The position numbers were made by a program, and so were the translations under genes. Below, in pieces: positions 15,919-24,847 of a stretch of DNA of 34,683 bases. Origin of the DNA: FCB group bacterium (lineage in GTDB: Bacteria; Zixibacteria; MSB-5A5; GN15; JAAZOE01); assembly GCA_024231695.1 (NCBI GenBank), contig JAAEQF010000752.1, positions 1 through 34,683 on the forward strand, in the 5' to 3' direction. The notes beneath the pieces were generated by a model, which ran no database searches, was not told the DNA's origin, and was given only the letters and a program-made list of their open reading frames with translations. The first letter of the stretch is position 1, and each line of letters starts with the position of its first letter.

Positions 15919-16599
15919 CTATTCTTCGTTCAGTTGTTCCTTGAGCTGTTGCCAGTCGTCTTCGGACTTATCGTCCGGGGGCGATTCGTCAGAGTCGTCC
16001 GGCTGTTCCCGGTCTTGATCCTCGCCGTCAGCGTCGGTCTTTTCAAGCATATCCTCGGAGGTCATCGCCTCGGGTGCGGATTCCGGCGGTTCGGGCGGCG
16101 GAGTGCCTTCGGTTTCTTCCTCTTCGATGGCATGTTCGACGATCTCCAGCTGGGAAGCCATCAGAGCTTTCAACTTGGTCAGGTAGGTGGAGCGAATGAA
16201 GCGGATTTTGTTGATATCCCCTACCAGCCTGCTCATCTGCTGATGCATGTCGGAGACAACTTGGTCACGCTTGAGCGTGGCCTCCTTGACCAATAAATCG
16301 GCCTCTCTCTCGGCGGCGTTAATAATCGAATCCGCCTCGCTTTTGGCGTTGCCGATAGTCGTTTCGGAATTTTTTTGCGTTTCCAGAACCGCGGCCTTGA
16401 GGGTTTCCTCCAAAGCCACAAGATGTTCCAGTCGTTCCTTGATATGCTTGTTTTCCTCGTTAAGTTGAAGGATTTCGGCCCGCGCTTCTTCCAGAGCCGC
16501 GGCGGCCAGATCGCGGAAAACTTCAACATCATCGGGGTTATAGCCCCGGAATTTGATTTCAAACTGCTGTTGTCGCAGATCGTTCGGGCTTGTTTCCAT
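15919..16599 (-). CDS. DivIVA-domain coiled-coil protein
   Basis: A 226-residue soluble coiled-coil protein. Residues 1-30 match the DivIVA N-terminus: SPNDLRQQQFEIKFRGYNPDD followed by VEVFRDLAAAALEEA (consensus tp.di....F....rGYd..eVd.fLd). A long coiled coil follows to about residue 155 (ILQLNEENKHIKERLEHLVA, EADSIINAAEREADLLVKEA). The last 70 residues are acidic and Pro-rich (EEEETEGTPPPEPPE...DDSDESPPDDKSEDD), probably disordered. DivIVA-like proteins mark curved or septal membrane and recruit growth or division factors; that this one does so is inference. It is second in the operon, 24 bases after yggS; yggS-divIVA adjacency also occurs in Firmicutes and Actinobacteria division clusters. 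Its Shine-Dalgarno is weak. Confidence 0.9.
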   Translation of the reverse strand: METSPNDLRQQQFEIKFRGYNPDDVEVFRDLAAAALEEARAEILQLNEENKHIKERLEHLVALEETLKAAVLETQKNSETTIGNAKSEADSIINAAEREADLLVKEATLKRDQVVSDMHQQMSRLVGDINKIRFIRSTYLTKLKALMASQLEIVEHAIEEEETEGTPPPEPPESAPEAMTSEDMLEKTDADGEDQDREQPDDSDESPPDDKSEDDWQQLKEQLNEE

Positions 16600-16623
16600 G
16601 TTTTGTTTCTCTATTTATTATGG

Positions 16624-17331
16624 TTATTTATGTTTTGACCTGACGCCAAATATGGCGGTGCCGACCCGCACCATGGTCGAGCCGCAGGCGATGGCCGTTT
16701 CATAATCAGACGACATACCCATCGACAGAGTTGTAATATCTTTTCCCAATTCCGATTTCAATTTCTCAAACAGTTCTCGAGTCAGAGCGAACGCCTTTTT
16801 GATACTACCTTCGCTGGTCGTCAAAGGCCCGATAGTCATCAACCCGCGCAGACGAATTCCGGGTAACGCCATAATCTCACTGAAGCAAGCCTGGATATCA
16901 GCTGGAGCAAAACCGAACTTGCTGTCTTCGCCGGAAGAGTTTACCTCGATCAAACATTCGATCGTTTTCTCTTGCCGGACGGCCTGAGCCGATATCTTTT
17001 GTGCCAACGCGATGGAATCGACCGAGTGAATCAGGTCGAAACATCTGACCGCCACGGCGGCTTTATTCGATTGCAGATGACCGATCAGATGCCAACGCGC
17101 GACAGACCCCAATTGGTCGATTTTGGCGGCGGCCTCCTGAACCCGGCTTTCGCCGATATCGGTAGCCCCGCCTTCCACGGCGGCGGTGACAGCCTCGGCC
17201 GGATAAGTCTTGGAGACGGCGACCAGCGTGACCTCATCGCCCCCTCGACCTGCTCGAAAGGCAGCTTCGGCTATTTTGCTATTGACCGCAGCCAGGTTAG
17301 CCGCTATTTGTACATTATTTATTTCGTTCAC
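16624..17331 (-). CDS. yggS: YggS/PLPBP family pyridoxal-phosphate homeostasis protein
   Basis: A PLP-carrying cytosolic protein without known enzymatic activity that buffers vitamin B6 and affects amino-acid pools. 235 residues, single-domain alanine-racemase-like TIM barrel, normal length. Signature elements: TLVAVSKTYP with the PLP Lys K41, DIGESRVQEA, WHLIGHLQSNK, IHSVDS, CLIEVNSSGEDSKFGF, LRGLMTIGP, LSMGMSSDYETAI and VRVGTAIFG. The start is GTG 17331 with no Shine-Dalgarno; a well-placed promoter puts the transcript start at or next to this codon, so translation may be leaderless. First gene of the four-gene operon yggS - DivIVA-like - PfkB - PNP. Confidence 0.96.
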   Translation of the reverse strand: MNEINNVQIAANLAAVNSKIAEAAFRAGRGGDEVTLVAVSKTYPAEAVTAAVEGGATDIGESRVQEAAAKIDQLGSVARWHLIGHLQSNKAAVAVRCFDLIHSVDSIALAQKISAQAVRQEKTIECLIEVNSSGEDSKFGFAPADIQACFSEIMALPGIRLRGLMTIGPLTTSEGSIKKAFALTRELFEKLKSELGKDITTLSMGMSSDYETAIACGSTMVRVGTAIFGVRSKHK

Positions 17332-17338
17332 GTTAATG

Positions 17339-17366
17339 AGTATAGAACAATCCCGCCTGATGGCAA
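17339..17366 (-). promoter_or_regulatory. Promoter of the yggS operon, possibly leaderless
   Basis: On the minus strand TTGCCA (plus 17361-17366), a 16-base spacer and TATACT (plus 17339-17344). Only seven bases (CATTAAC) separate the -10 from the GTG start, so the +1 falls at or beside the start codon. The -35 abuts the T tract of the upstream gene's terminator. Confidence 0.6.
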
Positions 17367-17367
17367 C

Positions 17368-17393
17368 AAAAAACGGCCGACCTCAACGCCGGC
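17368..17393 (-). terminator. Intrinsic terminator of the DUF255 gene
   Basis: Minus-strand stem GCCGGC with GTCGGC (plus arms 17388-17393 and 17376-17381, one G:U pair, 6-nt loop), then CG and six T (plus A run 17368-17373). It follows the stop codon at 17401 by a few bases. Confidence 0.7.
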
Positions 17394-17400
17394 GGATTGA

Positions 17401-19602
17401 CTAAGGGCTTGAAGTCGCATCCTTATCGGAGTCACTTAAAATCGCCGGTTCCAGCCAATCCAATTCGTTATTCAATGCCTGTCTATCTGTTACCGGTAAG
17501 CGACAGGTTTTGTTCCGGCAAAAATAATAAGTCAACCGATCAACGTCCTGCCGTCCCACCAGTAAGGGTAGATCGGATTTTTCTTGACCGATATTGCCGA
17601 CGACTACTTTATTAGGAATGAAGCGGGAAAACAGATCCCGGTTGAATTCCTTCATCTTCATGGGATCATCACCGACAATGACTACCTCCAGAGGTTCATC
17701 CATAACAAAATGCCCGACAAGTAGAAGCGATGCTGTGGCTCGTGGCGCCCGCGAAGCCAGGCCGGATACGGCCCACAGGGCGGCGTCGGCCTGCTGAACG
17801 ATATTTGAATCGCCGGATATCGCTCCTATTCGGAACAGGTTGGAAATCATGGCTGCAGCCGGCGAAGGTGTGGAACCGTCGGTGAAATCGAGCGGTCTGA
17901 TAATCAGGTCTTTATCGTCGGCCGGTGACGAATAAAACAAGTTGTTTTCCGAAAATGTCTCGACCGCCCGCTTGGTTAAAGCCTTCGCCCTAAGCAGATA
18001 CTTTTCGTTCATTGAAGCCTGATAGAGATCAATCAAACCGGCGATGAAATATGCATAATCTTCCAGCAGTTCGACCTTCAAAATCCGGCCATGACGGTAA
18101 CTGTGAAAAAGGCGGTCTCCATTGGTCATGCGGGAGAGTATGAAATCGGCGGCGTTTTGGGCCGATTGCAGATAATCCTCCTCGCCGGTAACCAGCCAAG
18201 CCTGGGCAAAGGCCGAGATGGCCAGTCCATTCCATGATGCGAGAATTTTATCATCCTTGGAGGGATGTATCCTTTGGGTGCGATGAGCCAGTAAAATACT
18301 TTTGAGTTCCTCCACTCGGGCATCAAAGGCATCGTCACCAAGATCAACCGTTCGGCGAACCGCCGGAGAATGGTCACCGATATTGAGAATGGTTTGTCCG
18401 TGCTCAAAATTACCGTCGGCGGTCAGACCAAAGTAGCGGCCGAACCAATCGCCATCTGGACCCAGAATCTCGATCAATTCATCCCTGTTCCAAACATAGA
18501 ATTTGCCTTCTTCGCCTTCGCTGTCGGCATCCAGGGTGGAATGAATCCCTCCCTCGGCATCAGTCATGTCGGCCTGCAGATGACCTAGGATACCGCGCAC
18601 AACCTGAAGATAAAACGAATCACCGGAGAGCTGATAGGCCTCCAGATAGGGGATGGTCAGCAGAGCATTGTCATACAGCATTTTTTCGAAATGCGGGACC
18701 AACCATTTTTCATCGACCGAATAGCGGTGGAAACCGCCGCCCAGTTGATCATAAATACCTCCCTCGGCCATCTTGCGCAGAGTCAAAAAGGAAGCATCGG
18801 CGTATTTCTTATCGCCGGTCAATTGTCTGGTGCGAAACAGAAGCGAAAGCCCGGTTGCCTGCGGAAACTTGGGCGCTCCGCCGAAGCCGCCGTGGCGACT
18901 ATCCAACTGGGAAAGAAAGACATCGGCACCGGAGACGATAACATTACTGTCAATTGGTCGAGGAGGAATGTGCGACTGGAGATTGGAGGCAATATGATCA
19001 AGCACCGTTTGTGCCGACCGGAGAATTTCGCTTCGTTTTTCCTTATATGCCCTGGCCAGTTCGGTAATCAAGTATTTAAAACCGGGACGGCCATAAGCCG
19101 ATTCGCGCGGGAAATAAGTACCGGCAAAAAACGGTTTTTTGTCCGGAGTCATAAAAACCGACATCGGCCAGCCACCGCTGCCGGTCAGGGCGGTTACGGC
19201 CGCCATGTAAATTTGATCGATATCGGGGCGTTCTTCGCGGTCAACCTTGATGGAAATGAAGTGTTCATTGAGCAGAGCCGCCGTTTCCTCGTCTTCAAAC
19301 GATTCATGGGCCATTACATGACACCAGTGACAAGCGTTGTAACCGATGGAAAGAAATATCGGTTTATCCTCGGCCACAGCCCTGGCAAAAGCCTCATCGC
19401 TCCATTCATACCAGTCCACCGGATTGTCGGCGTGGTCCTGCAGGTAGGGAGAACTGGCCTTGGCCAGCCGGTTGGGTGAATGAGAAGTTGATTTTTTGTG
19501 ACCCAAATTTGCATCCATACTCTTCCCTCTTGGCTGTTGCACATCAATTCTGAAAGGTAACAGCAGAAAAATTATTAGCCATAATATTGCATGACGTACC
19601 AT
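17401..19602 (-). CDS. Thioredoxin-domain (DUF255, YyaL/SPATA20-like) protein
   Basis: 733 residues. The first ~20 residues are hydrophobic ([18 protein letters not shown]), a signal peptide or anchor that most family members lack. The family start [20 protein letters not shown] is at 44, followed by the thioredoxin-like domain with C91-H-W-C94 ([17 protein letters not shown]), [27 protein letters not shown] and AGTYFP. The remaining ~500 residues are an alpha/alpha-toroid like N-acylglucosamine 2-epimerases and six-hairpin glycosidases ([58 protein letters not shown]). Biochemical activity is unproven in the family; a redox-linked role is usually assumed. GGGAG six bases before ATG 19602 fixes the start. 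It has its own terminator. Confidence 0.95.
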   Translation of the reverse strand: MVRHAILWLIIFLLLPFRIDVQQPRGKSMDANLGHKKSTSHSPNRLAKASSPYLQDHADNPVDWYEWSDEAFARAVAEDKPIFLSIGYNACHWCHVMAHESFEDEETAALLNEHFISIKVDREERPDIDQIYMAAVTALTGSGGWPMSVFMTPDKKPFFAGTYFPRESAYGRPGFKYLITELARAYKEKRSEILRSAQTVLDHIASNLQSHIPPRPIDSNVIVSGADVFLSQLDSRHGGFGGAPKFPQATGLSLLFRTRQLTGDKKYADASFLTLRKMAEGGIYDQLGGGFHRYSVDEKWLVPHFEKMLYDNALLTIPYLEAYQLSGDSFYLQVVRGILGHLQADMTDAEGGIHSTLDADSEGEEGKFYVWNRDELIEILGPDGDWFGRYFGLTADGNFEHGQTILNIGDHSPAVRRTVDLGDDAFDARVEELKSILLAHRTQRIHPSKDDKILASWNGLAISAFAQAWLVTGEEDYLQSAQNAADFILSRMTNGDRLFHSYRHGRILKVELLEDYAYFIAGLIDLYQASMNEKYLLRAKALTKRAVETFSENNLFYSSPADDKDLIIRPLDFTDGSTPSPAAAMISNLFRIGAISGDSNIVQQADAALWAVSGLASRAPRATASLLLVGHFVMDEPLEVVIVGDDPMKMKEFNRDLFSRFIPNKVVVGNIGQEKSDLPLLVGRQDVDRLTYYFCRNKTCRLPVTDRQALNNELDWLEPAILSDSDKDATSSP

Positions 19603-19716
19603 ATTTGTCTCCCTTTAAGGTAGTTATCCATATAACCCCAAAACCAGTAGTAGGGTTTCAAAATTGATTCAGATATTTCTCTAAGGGCCGAGAATTCGGT
19701 TGGATTATAGGGAATA

Positions 19717-19745
19717 TAAAAAGGGCCGGCTAAACGCCGGCCCTT
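19717..19745 (-). terminator. Intrinsic terminator of the 1587-residue protein gene
   Basis: Perfect 8-bp GC-rich stem GGGCCGGC (19723-19730) with GCCGGCCC (19736-19743), loop TAAAC, extended by A:T pairs. On the minus strand it is followed by TTTTTATATT. It lies 25 bases beyond the stop at 19770. Confidence 0.85.
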
Positions 19746-19769
19746 GAATAGACTATGTTTTTGGCTAAC

Positions 19770-22700
19770 TTACGGACAACACGGTTCAATGGGAGCGGGG
19801 CCACTCTTGAAGACGTAATTGATCAGCCAGACCGCATCCCCGACATTAAGGGTGGCGTCGCCATTGGCGTCACCGGAACATTCGGGATCAGGAGCAGTAC
19901 CTCCCTTGAAGACGTAGTTGATCATATAAACCGCATCACCGACGTTAATAGTCTCATCACCGTTGGCATCGCCACAGACTGCGGGCAGACTATTTCCAGC
20001 CGTCACCTCACCATCAAGATAGAGCGTGCCGGTCAGGTTAGTACCTGTAAATGGACCAGTTCCGCGATCCGGCGGAGCAAACTCATCGAACAATATCGGT
20101 GTAAGGCTGAAGTAATAACCCGGCAGATCATCGCATTCACCATCAACGATTTCGTAAGTATCCTGCCAGTTCCGAGGTGTGGCAGCCAGCCAGACCTCTA
20201 AATCCACCACGTAGTAAATCGTACCTATGGCACCGGTGATATCACCGATGGAAGGCATGATGATCTGCTCAACTCCTGAACTGTAATAACGCTCATCCCA
20301 CCAATCTCCCAGATTCTCAAGCACCCATTTATCTCCGACATAAGTCGGCGCGGCCAGTTTGAACCAATCATTGTTATGGCAGAAACAATGCCACTTGAAG
20401 TTCCACAGAATATCATTAGCCCAGTCGGGAACCAAGCCGCCATAGGTGATACATTTATGCGTGGTATCGGCAAAGATCGGATCGTGACCGGTTGTGTCGC
20501 AGTTGACCGTACCCCAGACGGTCAGGAATCCGGAAGTACAGGTGTCATAATCCGGATCGTCATCGACACCGCGGTAATGATGCCACCATCTAAACGGCGG
20601 CCGCGGCGGTTCGCCGGTAATCACGAAGGACAGATCGAGCGACTGCGCGGGTGCATCAGAAATGCACTCATGAGTTATTGTCCCGTTGGTGATTATGAAA
20701 TTATCACCGCGGACGTCAATCGAAACCCATTCGGGATTGTAGTTTTCTATGACATATTCAAAGACGTGGTGGCCATGCAGCAGATCCGCATCACCCGCCA
20801 AAACGGTCTCGCGACCGATGCCAAGCATTTCATCATCCCCCGACAGAGGAGGTACGCGAGGGTCACCCGGATGGTTACCGACAGTTGACCACCAATCGGT
20901 TGACCAGTTGAAGGCGATCTCGACATATGATGATTCCGCCAGATCGTAAACATCCAGATCGAACTCCATGGTGATGTTTTTATAGCGGGTCGAATCGTAG
21001 GGATGGTCATAGAACCACATATTCCACCAGCCACTCGGGTAATAATACCAGCCCGCACCATAGTAATCGGTTCCGCCCCAATCAAGCGGTTCACCGTAGG
21101 CCATGGTAATGTTGAATTCGTTCACGATTGGCGTTGAAGTCGCGCCACCCGGTTCGTACAGATCAACCCAGTTGTCCATGCCCACATGACCCCAGACGGC
21201 ATCGTCGTTCCAGTGATTGTACGAGGATTTCCAACCCCAGACGGCGGAACCGCTTATAAAGCCGGAGATATCCAACCAGTACACGGTACCGGAGTCCTGC
21301 TCGAACCAATCGGTCGAGTCAAGGTAAATGTCATAGCGGAAATATTCCTGGTGGTCGTTATAGAACGTATCTCCGGTTTCTGGATCGTACCAGCCTTCCC
21401 ACGTATCGGGCCAAATGGAGGTCGTGGTGAAGTCGGAGATGTAACGATCCCAGAGTAATTCACCGGGCCGGCTGTAAGGATACATCGGCAGTTCGTAGGG
21501 GATATCACTATGAATACTCACCTTGAAACTATCGATGATTCCTTCGAAACCATGTTTCCAAGATCCCCAGAAATGGACATCCTTAACGTAACCGGTTTCC
21601 GAACATTCCCAGTCATCGGCCAAAACCAGCGGATAAGTGGCATTGACATCCCAGCCGGTTTCATCGGGCCACTGAGGATAATGCATCTTATGTTCCTCGA
21701 GCGGATTTTCGCAGGCATCATCGACGCCATCCAAATCGACATCACCCAGACAGGCAGGCGCTCCCATCGGCGATGGCGTTCCGCCCAGTTCGTCGCAACA
21801 AAGCGGATCGACGTCACGGCAGGTGCCATTAGGCAGACAACAGGCAATCGTAGCGGCCGAGCAGGCTGTGCCGGTGCCCTGAGGCGTTCCACCCAGTTCT
21901 TCAATACAGCAGATGGAATCGGCCATAATACAGTCGCCGGTTGACAGGCAGCAGGCTTGATTGGTACCACATACCTGTGAGGCCTGCGGAATACCGCCCA
22001 ATTGGATGCAGCACAACGAATCAAGTATCTGGCAGGTATTATCAGGCATACAACAGGCCGTCAACTGCGCTGAACAAACGGAACCCGGCCCCTGCGGCAC
22101 ACCGCCCAGGATAACCTCGCAACACCAGGCATCGGCGTTGATACAGGTACCATCATTGAGACAACAGGCCTCAATGCCCATACAACTTGAGCCGTCCCCC
22201 ATATACACGCCGCCCAGAATAGTTTCGCAACTGTCCTGGGTGGTTACAGTACAACCCGACTGCAAACCGGTGCCGTCATCGTAACAGCAAGCTCCGGTCG
22301 GAGAGCTGGGTGGAAGGCTGTCGCCGGTTATGACAAAGGAAAGATCAAGTGAAACCGGTTCGTACGATTTACACTCGTGCCTGATTTCGCCATTCTCGAT
22401 ATTGACATTTTCGCCTTGAATATCTATGGAAACCCATTCCGGATTGTATTCCGGGATATTGAAGTCAAAAGTATATGAACCTTCGATATCATGTCCGGAC
22501 AAATGAGTGTAGCGCCCGATGAAGGCGACTTCATCATCACCCGGTAAAGGCGGCCGGCGATCTTCCGGAAGAGGGTTGCCTTCCAGTGACCACCAATCGG
22601 TTGACCAGTTTACAGCGATTTCAACATAACTGGATTCGGCCGGATTAATCGACTGTACGTTGAAACTGATAGTGATATCCTTGTAGCGGGTGGAATCAAA

Positions 22701-24533
22701 CGGATGATCGTAGAACCACATGTTTATCCAACCGGAAGGATAGGTGTACCAGCCTTCGCCATAGTAACCGGTTCCCCACCACTCCGAGACTTCGCCGAAA
22801 GAATCGAGCATGAGACCGAATGAATCGATAATTGTGGGCTGTTCGGGCTCGTACATCTCCACCCAGTCCAGAGTACCCCATTGAGCCCAGACAGCATCAT
22901 CGTTCCAGTGATTTATCGATGATTTCCAGCCCCATTGGTAGGTCGTATCCTCGATAATCGCCGAGATATTCAGCCAGTAAATTGTGCCCTCGTCTTGCCA
23001 GAACCAGTCGGAAGTATCGAGGAAAACGTTGTACTGGAAGTAAGCCTGGTGATTGTTACCCCGGATGTCATTGGTAAGCGGATCATACCATCCTTCCAGG
23101 GTCGGCGGATCGATTGGAATGATTTCAAAATCGGAAACATACCAATCCCGCAGAGTCGTACCGGGCCGGCTGTAGCCGCTTACCCCTGGCTCACAGCAGG
23201 TCGGTACCGGATAACCTCCGTAAGGATCGAATATACTGAGATCTCCACCGGACATATAGTCGGAAAGCAGAGTTACATCAACGAGATCAATCTCGCAGTC
23301 TCCATTCATGTCCACGGAATACCAAGGATTGGGATCGGGACCGCCTGAGTAAATATAGGCGATCAGGTAGGTCATGTCGTTCATATTAAAAAGGCCATCA
23401 TTGTTACAATCACCATCAGCATAGCAGTAGGAGGAAGGAATATCCGTATGGATACTCAGACTGAAACTGTCAATTACTCCTTCAAGGCCATCTCTCCAGG
23501 AGCCCCAGAAATGGATATCCTTGACATATCCGGTTTCGGAGCATTGCCAGTCATCGGCCAGAATCACCGGCGCGGTGGCATTGACATCCCATCCGGTTTC
23601 ATCCGGAAGTTGCGGATAATGCATTTTGTGAGCAGAATCTCCACAACAGGTATGAACCGGATAGCCGCCATATTTATCGAATGCGCTCATGCCGGAAATA
23701 AAGTATTCTGTGTAGGCGAGAACATCAAAGGAATCTGTAACACAGTCGCCATTCATATCGCATTGCCACATCAGCGGTCTTGGCGCTGGATTACTGGCAA
23801 CATAAACGCCCAGATAAGACATGTCGGCCGCGGACGGGAATATGCCGTCGTTATTACAGTCGCCATAGGCAACACAGGGAGAGACATCGCAAAGGTTGGC
23901 AAACATGACAAAATCGACATCAACGCCCCAACCGGACAGCATATCCACCCAGCCCATTGCCGCATCCCAGATGGAGGATGATCGGCCAAGAGGTGTAGAT
24001 TCATCGTCAGACAGGCAGGATTCATAGTCGCCGGAACCATAGACTGCGCTCGATGAAAAGGCGATGTGAAAATCACCGTCAAGGACGAGATTAAATTTCT
24101 GGAAGTCTGCGCGTTCAGTATAAGGATAGGCCAAGTAGGTCCCTGCCAGCAACGTGCATGCGGCCAGTTCTGTCCCGGGAAACCCGGCATTGTCGTCATA
24201 TATAGTGATATAAACATCATCATTCCCAAAAGTACCGTCTCCCGGATCATAAATCGGGATATCCACCGACAACAAGCGGGCCGGCTTCGGAGTCGTGAAG
24301 CGCTCGGCATAGGCCCAATCGCCGTAGCCTGGATGAGGTGCATTCCATAAGTATGTGACATTCTGGAAATAATACAGAGAGTAACATCCATCCGGCCAAT
24401 GCCGGTCAAAGCCCTGCAACGGCTGGACATTTTTCACCGGCTGTGGCGGCCCTTTGTCAATAGCAATTGCCGGCATGGTCAGAACAAGGACAAGAATCAG
24501 CCACACGGCCAGTTTAATTAGATTTCTAATCAT
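19770..24533 (-). CDS. 1587-residue secreted repeat protein with dockerin modules, DUF7901-like repeats and Cys-rich repeats
   Basis: A signal peptide (LIKLAVWLILVLVLTMPAIA) targets export. Module order, approximate: N-terminal domain 30-215; dockerin-like module 219-300 (GDCNNDGIF...DMNGDCVTD), ending FDKYGGYPVHTCC; a ~430-residue unit from 301 (KMHYPQLPDETGWDVNAT, LADDWQCSETGYVKDIHFWG), which I recognise as DUF7901-like; a second dockerin module (371-450, ending FDPYGGYPVPTCC) embedded inside that unit; a Cys-rich block 748-944 of about six units (ACCL..GTC...D..CC..LGG.PQG.G..C); a second ~380-residue copy of the DUF7901-like unit from 948, lacking the insert; a unique domain; and a C-terminal pair of dockerin repeats (GDANGDETINVGDAVYMINY). 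Ca-binding DxNxD loops are intact. No sortase signal or catalytic domain is seen. A structural or adhesive surface role is inference. GGGGA precedes ATG 24533. Confidence 0.9.
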   Translation of the reverse strand: MIRNLIKLAVWLILVLVLTMPAIAIDKGPPQPVKNVQPLQGFDRHWPDGCYSLYYFQNVTYLWNAPHPGYGDWAYAERFTTPKPARLLSVDIPIYDPGDGTFGNDDVYITIYDDNAGFPGTELAACTLLAGTYLAYPYTERADFQKFNLVLDGDFHIAFSSSAVYGSGDYESCLSDDESTPLGRSSSIWDAAMGWVDMLSGWGVDVDFVMFANLCDVSPCVAYGDCNNDGIFPSAADMSYLGVYVASNPAPRPLMWQCDMNGDCVTDSFDVLAYTEYFISGMSAFDKYGGYPVHTCCGDSAHKMHYPQLPDETGWDVNATAPVILADDWQCSETGYVKDIHFWGSWRDGLEGVIDSFSLSIHTDIPSSYCYADGDCNNDGLFNMNDMTYLIAYIYSGGPDPNPWYSVDMNGDCEIDLVDVTLLSDYMSGGDLSIFDPYGGYPVPTCCEPGVSGYSRPGTTLRDWYVSDFEIIPIDPPTLEGWYDPLTNDIRGNNHQAYFQYNVFLDTSDWFWQDEGTIYWLNISAIIEDTTYQWGWKSSINHWNDDAVWAQWGTLDWVEMYEPEQPTIIDSFGLMLDSFGEVSEWWGTGYYGEGWYTYPSGWINMWFYDHPFDSTRYKDITISFNVQSINPAESSYVEIAVNWSTDWWSLEGNPLPEDRRPPLPGDDEVAFIGRYTHLSGHDIEGSYTFDFNIPEYNPEWVSIDIQGENVNIENGEIRHECKSYEPVSLDLSFVITGDSLPPSSPTGACCYDDGTGLQSGCTVTTQDSCETILGGVYMGDGSSCMGIEACCLNDGTCINADAWCCEVILGGVPQGPGSVCSAQLTACCMPDNTCQILDSLCCIQLGGIPQASQVCGTNQACCLSTGDCIMADSICCIEELGGTPQGTGTACSAATIACCLPNGTCRDVDPLCCDELGGTPSPMGAPACLGDVDLDGVDDACENPLEEHKMHYPQWPDETGWDVNATYPLVLADDWECSETGYVKDVHFWGSWKHGFEGIIDSFKVSIHSDIPYELPMYPYSRPGELLWDRYISDFTTTSIWPDTWEGWYDPETGDTFYNDHQEYFRYDIYLDSTDWFEQDSGTVYWLDISGFISGSAVWGWKSSYNHWNDDAVWGHVGMDNWVDLYEPGGATSTPIVNEFNITMAYGEPLDWGGTDYYGAGWYYYPSGWWNMWFYDHPYDSTRYKNITMEFDLDVYDLAESSYVEIAFNWSTDWWSTVGNHPGDPRVPPLSGDDEMLGIGRETVLAGDADLLHGHHVFEYVIENYNPEWVSIDVRGDNFIITNGTITHECISDAPAQSLDLSFVITGEPPRPPFRWWHHYRGVDDDPDYDTCTSGFLTVWGTVNCDTTGHDPIFADTTHKCITYGGLVPDWANDILWNFKWHCFCHNNDWFKLAAPTYVGDKWVLENLGDWWDERYYSSGVEQIIMPSIGDITGAIGTIYYVVDLEVWLAATPRNWQDTYEIVDGECDDLPGYYFSLTPILFDEFAPPDRGTGPFTGTNLTGTLYLDGEVTAGNSLPAVCGDANGDETINVGDAVYMINYVFKGGTAPDPECSGDANGDATLNVGDAVWLINYVFKSGPAPIEPCCP

Positions 24534-24690
24534 TTTTCCCCCACGAGGTAAAAGAATAAATAATTTGACCGAAGAAATATCAGAGTCATCGCAAAGCCAG
24601 TTGCTCCGATTCTAAATATATGTAAAAGCCCATGATGGCAGCTAATCAATGATGTGGTGTGGCCGGATTTTAGAATATTATGTTATTTTC

Positions 24691-24718
24691 AATATAATTA
24701 TTCTCACCAGCAAGTCAA
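24691..24718 (-). promoter_or_regulatory. Likely promoter of the 1587-residue protein gene
   Basis: On the minus strand TTGACT (plus 24713-24718), a 16-base spacer and TATATT (plus 24691-24696), each one mismatch from consensus. It implies a ~150-base 5' untranslated leader, in which I see nothing else. Confidence 0.5.
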
Positions 24719-24771
24719 GCAGATTCTATCCCTTGAATGTCAATCCGGCTTCACACAACGACAGTCCTGGA

Positions 24772-24810
24772 CCAAACAAAACCCCGCTCATCGGACTTGA
24801 TGAACGGGGT
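24772..24810 (-). terminator. Intrinsic terminator of the propeller lipoprotein gene
   Basis: ACCCCG-C-TCATC (24781-24792) pairs with GATGA-A-CGGGGT (24799-24810). On the minus strand it is followed by TTTTGTTTGG. It lies within 40 bases of the stop at 24848. Confidence 0.7.
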
Positions 24811-24847
24811 ATCTGGAGGATGTGTACGCCGGAAAAGCGTATTTTTA

